NCBI RefSeq assembly: GCF_024347335.1
Contig: NZ_AP025463.1
Span: 744,001-808,000, forward strand
Length of the DNA: 64,000 bases
From: Vibrio celticus
Lineage (GTDB): Bacteria; Pseudomonadota; Gammaproteobacteria; Enterobacterales; Vibrionaceae
Reading direction: 5' to 3'
A model generated the notes under the pieces. It ran no database searches and had not been told where the DNA came from. It was given only the letters and a program-made list of their open reading frames with translations. Positions 51,444 through 61,263 of the stretch are shown piece by piece. How positions within the stretch are numbered: the stretch's first letter is position 1; every line of letters starts with the position of its first letter. Made by a program: the position numbers and the translations under genes.

Positions 51444-51896
51444 TTGACTACTGAACAGACAACGATGAACATTACTGAAATTCAGGAACTATTACCTCAT
51501 CGCTACCCATTCTTAATGGTTGATCGTGTGACTAGCTTTGAAAAAGAAAAAACACTGACCGCAATTAAGAATGTTTCTGTTAACGAACCTCAGTTCACAG
51601 GCCACTTCCCTCAGCTTCCTGTATTCCCAGGCGTGTTGATCTTAGAAGCAATGGCACAAGCAACAGGCCTTCTAGCATTCAAATCTTTCGGTGCGCCTTC
51701 TGGCAACGAGTTGTACTACTTTGCTAGCGTAGATAAAGCTAAATTCCGTAAGCCAGTAGTACCAGGTGACCAACTGGTTATCGAAGTTGAATTCTTAAAA
51801 GAACGTCGCGGCATCGCATCGTTTAACGGTGTTGCTAAAGTTGACGGCGTAGTTGCATGTTCAGCAGAACTTAAATGTGCTCGTAGAGAGTTTTAA
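51444..51896 (+). CDS. fabZ: FabZ, 3-hydroxyacyl-ACP dehydratase
   Basis: Dehydrates hydroxyacyl-ACP in fatty acid elongation and competes with LpxA for hydroxymyristoyl-ACP, which sets the lipid A to phospholipid ratio. The hot-dog fold catalytic residues are in GHFPQLPVFPGVLILEAMAQ (His and Glu). I chose the TTG at 51444 with AGGAATACG upstream; E. coli fabZ also uses TTG. An ATG at 51465 is the alternative. lpxA starts one base after the stop. Confidence 0.96.
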   Translation: MTTEQTTMNITEIQELLPHRYPFLMVDRVTSFEKEKTLTAIKNVSVNEPQFTGHFPQLPVFPGVLILEAMAQATGLLAFKSFGAPSGNELYYFASVDKAKFRKPVVPGDQLVIEVEFLKERRGIASFNGVAKVDGVVACSAELKCARREF

Positions 51897-51897
51897 T

Positions 51898-52686
51898 ATG
51901 ATTCATGAAACAGCGAAAATTCACCCGGCAGCAGTAATCGAAGGTGATGTAACTATCGGTGCTAACGTGACGGTTGGGCCTTTCACTTACATTGCAGGTA
52001 ACGTGACAATTGGTGACGACACAGAAATCATGTCTCACGTTGTGATCAAAGGTCACACTACCATTGGCAAAGAAAACCGCATATTCCCACACGCTGTTAT
52101 TGGTGAAGAAAACCAAGACAAGAAATACGGCGGTGAAGACACGACGGTTGTGATCGGTGATCGCAACGTAATTCGTGAAGCGGTTCAAATTCACCGTGGT
52201 ACGGTTCAAGACAAAGCAACCACTGTAATTGGTGATGACAACCTACTTTGTGTTAATGCTCACGTAGCGCACGATGTTATTGTTGGTAACCATACTCACA
52301 TTGGTAACAACGCTATTCTTGGCGGACACGTAACGGTTGGCGACTACGCTGGTGTTATGGCACTTTCTGCTATTCACCCATTCTGCTCAATTGGTGCTTA
52401 CGCATACATTGGTGGCTGTTCTGCAGTTGTTCAAGATGTACTGCCGTACGTACTTGCACAGGGTAACCACGCGGCTCCATTCGGTCTTAACCTAGTGGGC
52501 TTGAAGCGTAACGGATTTGAAAAACCTGAAATTCGTGCACTACAGAAAGCGTACAAAGAGTTATACCGTTCAGGTAAAACACTTGAAGAAGCGAAAGCAG
52601 CTTTAGTTGAAATGGCAAAAGAGTTTACTTCGGTAGCGCCTATGCTTGAAATGCTAGAGAACTCTGAGCGCGGTATTATTCGTTAA
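51898..52686 (+). CDS. lpxA: LpxA, UDP-N-acetylglucosamine acyltransferase
   Basis: First step of lipid A synthesis. The 262 residues equal the E. coli length. It has a hexapeptide-repeat beta-helix (DVTIGANVTVGPFTYIAGNVT) with the catalytic His in NAHVAHDVIVGNHTHIGNN, and a helical C-terminus. The ATG at 51898 immediately follows fabZ. Confidence 0.97.
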   Translation: MIHETAKIHPAAVIEGDVTIGANVTVGPFTYIAGNVTIGDDTEIMSHVVIKGHTTIGKENRIFPHAVIGEENQDKKYGGEDTTVVIGDRNVIREAVQIHRGTVQDKATTVIGDDNLLCVNAHVAHDVIVGNHTHIGNNAILGGHVTVGDYAGVMALSAIHPFCSIGAYAYIGGCSAVVQDVLPYVLAQGNHAAPFGLNLVGLKRNGFEKPEIRALQKAYKELYRSGKTLEEAKAALVEMAKEFTSVAPMLEMLENSERGIIR

Positions 52687-52754
52687 TACTCGATGTGGTT
52701 ATGTACCAATCAATGTGAGTATGACAATAATTACTTCATCAGAATGGTATAACA

Positions 52755-52787
52755 AAAAGATCGCTACTCGTTAGGCGGTCTTTTTTG
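52755..52787 (+). terminator. lpxA-lpxB intercistronic terminator
   Basis: AAAGATCGC and GCGGTCTTT form a stem with one G-U pair around ACTCGTTAG, followed by TTT. Confidence 0.75.
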
Positions 52788-52815
52788 TTTTAGGCAACAA
52801 GGGAATTGGAAAACT

Positions 52816-54012
52816 ATGGCACAGCAAGAAGCAGCAACCAATAGCTCGGACTTCGTTTCGAATGAACCATTGCGCGTAGGCATTGTTGTCGGCGAACTGT
52901 CTGGTGATACGCTTGGTGAAGGTTTTATCAAAGCAATCAAATTACAGTACCCGAATGCTGAATTCGTCGGTATTGGCGGACCCAAAATGAAGGCGCTTGG
53001 TTGTGAGTCTCTTTTCGAGATGGAAGAGCTAGCTGTCATGGGCTTAGTTGAAGTACTTGGCCGTTTACCTCGTCTGCTAAAAGTAAAAGCAGAGTTGGTT
53101 AAGTATTTCACTCAAAACCCACCAGATGTGTTTGTTGGTATCGATGCACCTGATTTCAACCTAAGACTTGAACTTGATCTTAAGAACGCAGGCATTAAAA
53201 CGGTCCATTACGTGAGCCCTTCAGTGTGGGCTTGGCGTCCCAAGCGTATCTTTAAAATCGACAAAGCAACCGACTTGGTTTTGGCCTTCCTGCCATTCGA
53301 GAAAGCGTTTTACGATAAATACAACGTTGCCTGTGAATTTGTTGGCCACACGCTGGCAGACGCAATTCCTTTAGAACCAAGTAAACAAGATGCACGTGAG
53401 CTGTTAGGCTTAGACCAAGACAAACAGTGGTTAGCCGTATTGCCGGGCAGTCGAGGTGGTGAGATGGGGTTGATCGCTCAACCATTTATCGAAACGTGCC
53501 AGCGCATTAAGCAAAAATACCCTGACATCAATTTTGTTGTTGCGCTCGTGAATGAACAGCGTAAAAAACAGTTTACCGAAATCTGGCAAACAACAGCGCC
53601 TGAGCTTGAATTCACGTTAGTCGAAGATACGGCAACCAACGTGATTACCGCTGCTGACTCTGTGCTTCTGGCTTCAGGTACCGTGGCTCTCGAATGTATG
53701 TTGCTTAAACGCCCTATGGTGGTTGGTTACAAAGTAAATAAGCTGACGGGTTACATTGTTAAGAAATTGGCGATCACTGAGTTTGTGTCATTGCCGAATA
53801 TTTTGGCCGGTGAAGAGATCGTGAAAGAGCATATTCTTGAGGAATGCCACCCAGACTTCTTGTTCCCATCTGTCGACAAAATGCTATCAGCCGACAACAG
53901 TGCATTGATCGAACGTTTTAACGAGATGCATCACTGGATTCGTAAAGATGCTGATAAGCAAGCCGCCAACGCAGTACTGAAATTGATTGGTCGAGAGTTT
54001 GTTGAATCATAA
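52816..54012 (+). CDS. lpxB: LpxB, lipid A disaccharide synthase
   Basis: A GT19 glycosyltransferase that joins UDP-2,3-diacylglucosamine and lipid X at the inner membrane. The 398 residues are slightly longer than the E. coli 382 because of a polar N-terminal extension (MAQQEAATNSSDFVSNEP). Motifs VGELSGDTLGEGFIKAIK, YVSPSVWAWRPKRI and LLASGTVALECMLLKRPMVVGYK are intact. GGGAATTGGAAAACT precedes the ATG. Confidence 0.95.
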   Translation: MAQQEAATNSSDFVSNEPLRVGIVVGELSGDTLGEGFIKAIKLQYPNAEFVGIGGPKMKALGCESLFEMEELAVMGLVEVLGRLPRLLKVKAELVKYFTQNPPDVFVGIDAPDFNLRLELDLKNAGIKTVHYVSPSVWAWRPKRIFKIDKATDLVLAFLPFEKAFYDKYNVACEFVGHTLADAIPLEPSKQDARELLGLDQDKQWLAVLPGSRGGEMGLIAQPFIETCQRIKQKYPDINFVVALVNEQRKKQFTEIWQTTAPELEFTLVEDTATNVITAADSVLLASGTVALECMLLKRPMVVGYKVNKLTGYIVKKLAITEFVSLPNILAGEEIVKEHILEECHPDFLFPSVDKMLSADNSALIERFNEMHHWIRKDADKQAANAVLKLIGREFVES

Positions 54013-54060
54013 AGTGCAGCCTCAGAAAGCACTGACTTATAAGTTACAAAGAGAATTGTC

Positions 54061-54681
54061 ATGGCAGTAAAAGAGAAAAAAGAGCTTCCTCCATTTGAAT
54101 ATCCGCAAGGCTACCAGTTGTTTGCTGGTGTGGATGAAGTAGGTCGTGGGCCATTGGTAGGCGATGTGGTGACTGCTGCGGTTATCCTAGATCCAAATAA
54201 TCCAATCGAAGGCTTAAACGATTCAAAAAAACTGTCTGAGAAAAAGCGTCTTGCTCTGCTTCCTGAAATCAAGGAGAAAGCCTTGGCATGGTCTGTTGGT
54301 CGTTGTTCGCCACAAGAAATTGATGAGCTGAATATTCTGCAAGCGACGATGGTCGCTATGCAGCGCGCTATCGCTGGGTTGAGCATTCAGCCTGACATGG
54401 CACTGATCGATGGTAACCGTGTTCCTGAACTGCCAATGGACGGTCTGGCTATTGTAAAGGGCGATTTACGAGTAGCAGAGATAAGTGCAGCGTCTATTAT
54501 CGCTAAAGTGGTTCGTGACCAAGAGATGGAAGAACTCGACAAGTTGCATCCAGAATTTGGTTTTGCTAAACACAAAGGTTACCCAACCAAAGCGCATTTC
54601 GAAGCGATTGAAAAACATGGCGTAACCGAGCATTACCGTAAGAGCTTTAAGCCAGTCAAACGCATTCTTGGCATTGACTAA
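54061..54681 (+). CDS. rnhB: RnhB, ribonuclease HII
   Basis: Removes ribonucleotides misincorporated in DNA and RNA primers. The 206 residues show the active-site motif FAGVDEVGRGPLVGDVVTAA (Asp-Glu), the second Asp in ALIDGNRVPEL, and the conserved SIIAKVVRDQEM. It has the usual lpxB-rnhB-dnaE placement. Confidence 0.97.
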   Translation: MAVKEKKELPPFEYPQGYQLFAGVDEVGRGPLVGDVVTAAVILDPNNPIEGLNDSKKLSEKKRLALLPEIKEKALAWSVGRCSPQEIDELNILQATMVAMQRAIAGLSIQPDMALIDGNRVPELPMDGLAIVKGDLRVAEISAASIIAKVVRDQEMEELDKLHPEFGFAKHKGYPTKAHFEAIEKHGVTEHYRKSFKPVKRILGID

Positions 54682-54810
54682 GCTCTATCTAGATTAGAGC
54701 TTTATGTTAACTAGAGCCGGGCTTCGAATAAATTTGCTTACTAGCAGTAGAAAAAAATAGAATACACTCAGTTGTAATCCTAGGCTCCGGTCTAGAACTC
54801 AGGAAAAATA

Positions 54811-57800
54811 ATGTCAGATCCAAAATTTGTTCACCTACGCGTACACAGTGACTTTTCTATGGTGGATGGCCTCTCTAAGGTACCGCCATTAGTTAAAAAA
54901 GTCGCTGAAATGGGTATGCCTGCTCTAGCACTTACCGACTTTACCAACCTGTGTGGTTTGGTGAAGTTTTACGGTACTGCTCATGGGTGCGGGGTTAAAC
55001 CAATTATTGGTGCTGACTTCTTGATGCAGTCTCCGGAATTCGGTGACGAGCTAACCAAGCTCACCGTCATTGCAACGGACAATAAAGGTTATAACAACCT
55101 AACGCTGCTTATCTCAAAAGCTTACCTTCGTGGTCATGTACAGCATCAGCCTGTTATCGATAAAGAGTGGTTGATTGAGAATGCCAAAGGCCTGATTATT
55201 CTATCGGGTGCCAAAGAAGGTGAGATTGGTAAGGCGTTACTGAAAGGCAACCGTGAGTTGGTGGCAAGCAGCGTCGAGTTTTACAAAACGTACTTCGCCG
55301 ATCGTTTTTACTTGGAACTGATTCGTACCGGACGACCGGATGAAGAGTCTTACCTGCACTTTGCGTTGGAACTGGCTGAGCAAGAAGACTTGCCTGTTGT
55401 CGCAACCAACGAAGTGGTTTTTCTAACTGAAGACCTGTTTGATGCTCATGAAATCCGCGTGGCGATCCATGACGGCTTCACTATGGTCGATCCTCGTCGC
55501 CCTAAGAACTACAGCGCGCAGCAATATCTACGCAGTGAAGAAGAGATGTGTGAGTTGTTCTCAGATATCCCTGAAGCGCTAGAGAACAGTGTTGAGATTG
55601 CCAAGCGTTGTAACGTGACCGTTCGTCTAGGTGAGTACTTCCTACCTAACTTCCCTACGGAAGGTTTGGCGATTGAAGACTTCTTGATCAAGAAATCTGA
55701 AGAAGGTCTTGAACGACGTTTGGCGTTCCTATTCCCTGACGAAAAAGTGCGTGCTGAACGCAGACCTGAATACGATGAGCGACTTAAGATAGAGCTCGAA
55801 GTTGTCAATAACATGGGTTTCCCTGGCTACTTCTTGATCGTAATGGAGTTCATCCAATGGTCAAAAGACAATGATGTGCCAGTAGGTCCTGGCCGTGGTT
55901 CTGGTGCCGGCTCTCTTGTGGCTTACGCATTGGATATCACCGATCTCGATCCACTTGAATACGATCTACTTTTCGAACGTTTCTTGAACCCAGAACGTGT
56001 CTCCATGCCCGATTTCGATATCGACTTCTGTATGGATAAGCGTGACCAAGTTATTGATCACGTGGCTGAGATGTACGGTCGTGATGCGGTATCTCAGATC
56101 ATCACCTTTGGTACCATGGCGGCAAAAGCGGTAATCCGCGATGTAGGCCGTGTATTGGGCCACCCGTTTGGTTTCGTCGATCGAATTTCAAAGCTTGTAC
56201 CGCCAGATCCGGGTATGACGCTAGAGAAAGCATTCCTTGCTGAACCTGCATTGCCAGAGCTTTACGATGGCGATGAAGAAGTTCGTGAGCTGATTGATAA
56301 GTGTCGCATCCTTGAAGGTTGTACGCGAAATGCCGGTAAGCACGCGGGTGGTGTTGTTATCTCACCCACCACGATCACCGATTTTGCGCCAATCTATGCC
56401 GACGCAGAAGGTAACTTCCCGGTAACGCAATTCGATAAGAATGACGTTGAAACCGCTGGTTTGGTTAAGTTCGACTTCTTGGGTCTACGCACCCTGACCA
56501 TCATCGATTGGGCGTTGGGCCTCGTAAACCCTCGCCTGAAGAAAGAGGGTAAAGAGCCGGTTCGTATCGAGTCGATCCCTCTGGATGATCAAGCGTCATT
56601 TAACCTATTACAAAACTCTGAAACCACCGCGGTATTCCAGCTCGAATCGCGTGGTATGAAAGACCTGATCAAACGTCTACAGCCTGACTGTTTTGAAGAT
56701 ATCATCGCATTGGTAGCCCTGTTCCGTCCGGGTCCTCTGCAATCAGGCATGGTAGATAACTTTATCGACCGTAAACACGGCCGTGAAGCGGTTTCTTACC
56801 CTGATGAAACGTGGCAACACGAATCGCTGAAAGAGACGCTAGAACCGACGTACGGCATCATCCTGTATCAAGAACAGGTAATGCAAATCGCACAGATCCT
56901 TGCTGGCTATACGCTTGGCGGAGCGGATATGTTGCGTCGTGCGATGGGTAAGAAAAAACCAGAAGAGATGGCAAAGCAGCGTGGTACCTTTAAAGAGGGT
57001 GCTGAAGCCAATGGTGTTGATGGCGAGCTGGCCATGAAGATCTTTGACTTGGTAGAGAAATTTGCGGGCTACGGCTTTAACAAATCTCACTCCGCAGCAT
57101 ACGCACTGGTTTCTTATCAAACGCTATGGCTGAAAACGCACTACCCAGCGGAATTTATGGCTGCGGTAATGACGGCGGATATGGATAACACCGAGAAGGT
57201 TATCGGCCTTGTTGATGAATGTTTCCGTATGAAGCTCAAGCTTTTACCACCAGATATCAACTCAGGTTTATACCGTTTCAACGTGGATGAAGATGGCGCG
57301 ATTGTTTATGGCATCGGTGCGATAAAAGGGGTCGGTGAAGGTCCTATTGAAGCGATCATTGAAGCGCGAAACAAAGGCGGTTACTTTAAAGACTTATTCG
57401 ATTTCTGTGCACGTCTTGATCTGAAGAAGGTTAATAAACGTGTTATCGAAAAGTTGATTCTATCCGGAGCCTTAGATAGATTAGGTCCTCACCGAGCGGC
57501 AATGATGGCATCTTTGAAAGATGCGGTGAAGGCTGCGAGTCAACATCACCATGCCGAGTCTTTTGGTCAATCTGATATGTTTGGCGTGTTGACCGACGCT
57601 CCGGAAGAGGTTGAGCACAAGTATACCCAAGTGCCTAAATGGCCTGAGAAGGTTTGGCTTGAGGGTGAACGTGAAACGCTTGGCTTGTATTTAACGGGTC
57701 ACCCGGTTAACGCTTACATCAAAGAGTTAGCGAAATACACCAGCTGTCGTTTGAAAGACGCTACACCAACGCGTCGTGACCAATCACTAACGATTGCCGG

Positions 57801-58290
57801 TTTGGTGATTGCTGCGAGAGTAATGACGACGAAGCGCGGTACGCGAATCGGTCTGATGACACTTGATGATCGATCGGGCCGAATGGAAGTGATGTTGTTC
57901 TCGGATGCGCTCGATCGCTACGCAGAATTGCTCGAAAAAGACAAAATTGTGGTCGTTTCCGGACAGGTCAGCTTTGATGATTTCAATGGCGGGCTTAAAA
58001 TGTCCGCGCGCGAGGTCATGGACTTAGGAAGCGCCCGTGAGAAATATGCTCGTGGGGTGTCGATATCTATCGACCAATCCCAAATTAACGGTCAATTTTT
58101 TGAACGCTTTAGTCAAATCTTAGAACCTTATAGAGCCGGAACGGTCCCAGTCAATGTATACTACCAGCGTGCCGACGCTAGAGCGCGGTTAACATTGGGC
58201 ACAGAATGGCGCGTGACGCCAAGTGATACATTACTAGACGAATTAAAACAGCTGCTTGGAAATAGCCAAGTAGAACTCGAATTTAACTAA
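54811..58290 (+). CDS. dnaE: DnaE, DNA polymerase III alpha subunit
   Basis: The replicative polymerase. The 1159 residues (E. coli 1160) comprise a PHP domain (HLRVHSDFSMVDGLSKVPPL), a palm with PDFDIDFCMDKRD (two catalytic Asp, near 400) and the third Asp in FDFLGLRTLTIIDWAL. Next come the fingers (YGFNKSHSAAYALVSYQT), helix-hairpin-helix, OB fold (LTIAGLVIAARVMTTKRGTRIG) and C-terminal tau-binding region. The ATG is preceded by CAGGAAAAATA. No anomalies were seen. Confidence 0.98.
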   Translation: MSDPKFVHLRVHSDFSMVDGLSKVPPLVKKVAEMGMPALALTDFTNLCGLVKFYGTAHGCGVKPIIGADFLMQSPEFGDELTKLTVIATDNKGYNNLTLLISKAYLRGHVQHQPVIDKEWLIENAKGLIILSGAKEGEIGKALLKGNRELVASSVEFYKTYFADRFYLELIRTGRPDEESYLHFALELAEQEDLPVVATNEVVFLTEDLFDAHEIRVAIHDGFTMVDPRRPKNYSAQQYLRSEEEMCELFSDIPEALENSVEIAKRCNVTVRLGEYFLPNFPTEGLAIEDFLIKKSEEGLERRLAFLFPDEKVRAERRPEYDERLKIELEVVNNMGFPGYFLIVMEFIQWSKDNDVPVGPGRGSGAGSLVAYALDITDLDPLEYDLLFERFLNPERVSMPDFDIDFCMDKRDQVIDHVAEMYGRDAVSQIITFGTMAAKAVIRDVGRVLGHPFGFVDRISKLVPPDPGMTLEKAFLAEPALPELYDGDEEVRELIDKCRILEGCTRNAGKHAGGVVISPTTITDFAPIYADAEGNFPVTQFDKNDVETAGLVKFDFLGLRTLTIIDWALGLVNPRLKKEGKEPVRIESIPLDDQASFNLLQNSETTAVFQLESRGMKDLIKRLQPDCFEDIIALVALFRPGPLQSGMVDNFIDRKHGREAVSYPDETWQHESLKETLEPTYGIILYQEQVMQIAQILAGYTLGGADMLRRAMGKKKPEEMAKQRGTFKEGAEANGVDGELAMKIFDLVEKFAGYGFNKSHSAAYALVSYQTLWLKTHYPAEFMAAVMTADMDNTEKVIGLVDECFRMKLKLLPPDINSGLYRFNVDEDGAIVYGIGAIKGVGEGPIEAIIEARNKGGYFKDLFDFCARLDLKKVNKRVIEKLILSGALDRLGPHRAAMMASLKDAVKAASQHHHAESFGQSDMFGVLTDAPEEVEHKYTQVPKWPEKVWLEGERETLGLYLTGHPVNAYIKELAKYTSCRLKDATPTRRDQSLTIAGLVIAARVMTTKRGTRIGLMTLDDRSGRMEVMLFSDALDRYAELLEKDKIVVVSGQVSFDDFNGGLKMSAREVMDLGSAREKYARGVSISIDQSQINGQFFERFSQILEPYRAGTVPVNVYYQRADARARLTLGTEWRVTPSDTLLDELKQLLGNSQVELEFN

Positions 58291-58335
58291 AATTTAGCTT
58301 CGCGAATGCGGAGCTGAATCAACAAGGATTCATAG

Positions 58336-59295
58336 ATGAGCCTGAACTTTCTAGAATTTGAAAAGCCTATCGCTGAACTTGAAGCAAAAATCGAAGCGCT
58401 ACGTGACGTTTCGCGTCACGGTGGTGACACAGCGGTAGATCTAGACAAAGAAATCGAACAACTAGAGAAAAAAAGCTTAGAGCTTAAACAGAAAATCTTT
58501 AGTGACTTAGGTGCATGGCAGGTAGCTCAACTTGCTCGTCACCCTCAACGTCCTTACACCAAAGATTACCTGGAGCATGCGTTCACAGAGTTTGAAGAGA
58601 TGGCGGGCGATCGCGCTTACGCTGACGACAAAGCGATTGTGGGTGGTATGGCTCGTCTAAATGGCCGTCCTGTTATGGTTATTGGTCACCAGAAAGGTCG
58701 TGAGACTAAAGAGAAAGTGATCCGTAACTTTGGTATGCCAAAGCCAGAAGGTTACCGTAAGGCACTACGTCTAATGGAAACCGCTGAGCGTTTCAACATG
58801 CCTATCATCACTTTCATCGACACAGCGGGCGCATACCCAGGTGTTGGTGCTGAAGAGCGTGGTCAATCTGAAGCTATCGCTAAAAACCTAAAAGTTATGG
58901 CAGGCCTTTCAGTTCCTGTTATCTGTAACGTTGTGGGTGAAGGCGGTTCTGGTGGTGCACTAGCGATTGGTGTTGGTGACTACGTGAACATGCTTCAGTA
59001 CTCTACGTACTCAGTAATCTCTCCAGAAGGTTGTGCTTCAATCCTATGGCGCGATTCAGATAAAGCACCACAAGCAGCTGAAGCGATGGGCCTGATTGCT
59101 CCTCGTCTTAAAGAGCTTGAGCTTATCGACGAAATCATTCCTGAGCCTCTAGGTGGCGCGCACCGTGACCCTGCACAAACGGCTCAGAACATAAAAGACA
59201 TGTTAGTTAAACAGCTAGAAGAGCTAGAGCAGTTTGATAACGAAACGCTGCTTGAGCGTCGTTACCAGCGTCTAATGAGCTACGGCTACTGCTGA
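58336..59295 (+). CDS. accA: AccA, acetyl-CoA carboxylase carboxyltransferase subunit alpha
   Basis: Forms malonyl-CoA with AccD (plus AccBC) for fatty acid synthesis. The 319 residues equal the E. coli length. The crotonase-fold core includes MVIGHQKGRETKEKV, FIDTAGAYPGVGAEERGQ and NVVGEGGSGGALAIGVGD. It follows dnaE by 45 bases and closes the long block at a strong terminator. Confidence 0.97.
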   Translation: MSLNFLEFEKPIAELEAKIEALRDVSRHGGDTAVDLDKEIEQLEKKSLELKQKIFSDLGAWQVAQLARHPQRPYTKDYLEHAFTEFEEMAGDRAYADDKAIVGGMARLNGRPVMVIGHQKGRETKEKVIRNFGMPKPEGYRKALRLMETAERFNMPIITFIDTAGAYPGVGAEERGQSEAIAKNLKVMAGLSVPVICNVVGEGGSGGALAIGVGDYVNMLQYSTYSVISPEGCASILWRDSDKAPQAAEAMGLIAPRLKELELIDEIIPEPLGGAHRDPAQTAQNIKDMLVKQLEELEQFDNETLLERRYQRLMSYGYC

Positions 59296-59338
59296 TAACT
59301 TGCCTTAGTGATAAGGCTAGCTATACGAACAAATGATG

Positions 59339-59371
59339 AAAGGGTTGGACTCAGTGCCAACCCTTTTTTAT
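59339..59371 (+). terminator. accA terminator
   Basis: AAAGGGTTGG (59339-59348) pairs with CCAACCCTTT (59357-59366), followed by TTT. Confidence 0.9.
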
Positions 59372-59419
59372 TATTAAAACATTATCTCTTCACACACGAC
59401 CTCTTGGTTTATTAGCCTC

Positions 59420-60763
59420 ATGACACACTTAATTGATACCTTCACATCTGTACTTGATCAAAGCGCGCTTAAGCCTTGTCGATTGCTCGTCGCTTTCAGT
59501 GGTGGTGTCGATTCACGAGTTTTGTTGGAGTTGGCTGCCCAATTCGCTAAGTCCCATCACATCGAGTGCTGTGCGGTACATGTTCATCATGGCTTAAGCA
59601 ACAATGCTGATTACTGGGCAGAGCAGTGCCAAACATGGTGTGATGCTTTGTCGGTACCTTTGTTCATTGAACGAGTCTCGCTAGACATTAGCCGTGGAGA
59701 AAGCGTTGAAAAGCTGGCTCGAGACGCGCGATACCAAGCCTTTAAAAAGCATATTAGACAAGGTGATGTGTTAGTGACAGGCCAGCACATCGATGACCAA
59801 GTCGAGACCTTCTTGTTAGCTCTTAAGCGTGGCAGTGGTCCGAAAGGGCTATCTTCAATGGCGAAAGTGATGCCGTTTACTGCTGATGCTTATATCGTTC
59901 GCCCACTGCTGTCGGTGACGAGAACGGATATTGAAGGGGCAGCGCGCGATATGGCTTTAACTTGGGTAGAAGATGAGAGTAATCAAGACGTTCGCTTTGA
60001 CCGCAATTTTATTCGTCATCAAGTCACTCCGGCACTGACCGAGCGTTGGCCTAGTTTCCGAGAGTCGGTCAGTCGCAGCGCTCTGCTATGTGCAGAGCAA
60101 GAGTTGCTGCTAGATGAGTTGCTAGAATCTCACTTACAGCAAGCTTTGGGTGGTGATCAAAGTCAAAGCGTGAGCATAGAGGCATTGTCTCAGCACTCTG
60201 ATTTACTGCGTGCACGCCTACTAAGAATGTGGCTGAGTCTCTGCAATCAACCGATGCCGAGCCAAAAGCAGCTCAAACTTATATGGAATGAGGTGGCATG
60301 CGCTCAGGCTGACGCCAACCCTAAGCTGGTGTTGAATGAGGTTGAGGTTAGACGTTTTAATCATCAGCTCTATGTCGTCAAAGAGACCAAAGACTTGTCG
60401 AACTGGCAAAGTGATATCTCGATGGAAGAGAACTTAGTTTTGCCTGACGGTTTAGGGGAACTACACTTAACTTCAGCGGCGAGTGATGGTGTATCTAACC
60501 ACTGTGATGCGCAACATTTTAGTCTCAACACAACGAGAGGAACACTGCGAGTGATCTTTAACCCTGAGGGATTGTCAGCACACCCTGTTGGGCGCGGTCA
60601 TAGCAGGAAGCTTAAGAAGTTGTTTCAAGAGTACCAAGTACCCAGTTGGTTAAGACGCAGAACGCCGATATTAATTGATGGCGATCGAGTGATCGCTGTT
60701 TTAGGCTTATTCGTAGATAAAAACTACGAAGGTCAAGATTGTGAAGCGCTTTGGAGCAAGTAG
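59420..60763 (+). CDS. tilS: TilS, tRNA(Ile)-lysidine synthase
   Basis: Changes C34 of tRNA-Ile2 to lysidine so that it reads AUA codons; essential. The 447 residues have the N-type ATP pyrophosphatase loop LLVAFSGGVDSRVLLELA, then GQHIDDQVETFLLALKRGSG and a C-terminal tRNA-binding domain (VGRGHSRKLKKLFQEYQVPSWLRRRTP). It follows accA on the same strand after a terminator. Confidence 0.95.
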   Translation: MTHLIDTFTSVLDQSALKPCRLLVAFSGGVDSRVLLELAAQFAKSHHIECCAVHVHHGLSNNADYWAEQCQTWCDALSVPLFIERVSLDISRGESVEKLARDARYQAFKKHIRQGDVLVTGQHIDDQVETFLLALKRGSGPKGLSSMAKVMPFTADAYIVRPLLSVTRTDIEGAARDMALTWVEDESNQDVRFDRNFIRHQVTPALTERWPSFRESVSRSALLCAEQELLLDELLESHLQQALGGDQSQSVSIEALSQHSDLLRARLLRMWLSLCNQPMPSQKQLKLIWNEVACAQADANPKLVLNEVEVRRFNHQLYVVKETKDLSNWQSDISMEENLVLPDGLGELHLTSAASDGVSNHCDAQHFSLNTTRGTLRVIFNPEGLSAHPVGRGHSRKLKKLFQEYQVPSWLRRRTPILIDGDRVIAVLGLFVDKNYEGQDCEALWSK

Positions 60764-60821
60764 AAAAAGTTTGTGTCACAATTTACCGTCACTTTAATAA
60801 AAATAATTAATGGAATATGCA

Positions 60822-61133
60822 ATGAAGAAAATTACACTAGGATTAGTTCTTGGATTTGGACTATTGAGTGGTAACGCTCTGGCGGGTGATGTTGCTGCGG
60901 GTCAAGCTAAAGCAGCAATCTGTGCAGCATGTCATGGTGCAGATGGTATCGCAGTGATCCCAGGTTACCCAAACCTTAAAGGTCAAAACGAGCAATACAT
61001 CGCTTCATCAATTAAGGCCTATAAGAACGGCCAGCGTACTGGTGGTTTGGCCGCTGTAATGCAGGCTCAAGCTTCAATGCTGAGTGATGAAGACATCGCG
61101 AATCTAGCCGCTTACTACGCAAGCCTTAAGTAA
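60822..61133 (+). CDS. Periplasmic cytochrome c (c5/c553 type)
   Basis: A 103-residue monoheme c-type cytochrome. It has a signal peptide (MKKITLGLVLGFGLLSGNALA, cleavage before GDVAAG), the heme site CAACH at residues 34-38, the GYPNLKGQN motif, and a Met axial ligand in the MQAQASM region near 77-84. It would carry electrons in the periplasm, for example to a terminal oxidase. I chose ATG 60822 because GGAA lies six bases upstream; an ATG at 60810 is in frame. Confidence 0.88.
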   Translation: MKKITLGLVLGFGLLSGNALAGDVAAGQAKAAICAACHGADGIAVIPGYPNLKGQNEQYIASSIKAYKNGQRTGGLAAVMQAQASMLSDEDIANLAAYYASLK

Positions 61134-61174
61134 AATCGTCTCAAAGCGCTGATTAAACAAGATGATAAATTTCG

Positions 61175-61204
61175 AGCCAGAGCTTCAAAGCTCTGGCTTT
61201 TTTC
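61175..61204 (+). terminator. Terminator after the cytochrome c gene
   Basis: AGCCAGAGC (61175-61183), TTCAAA loop, GCTCTGGCT (61190-61198), then TTTTT. Confidence 0.93.
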
Positions 61205-61263
61205 ATTGAATGTTTACTATAGCTAACCGATAATGAGCCATTCGCACAGTTTAAGGGATGAAC

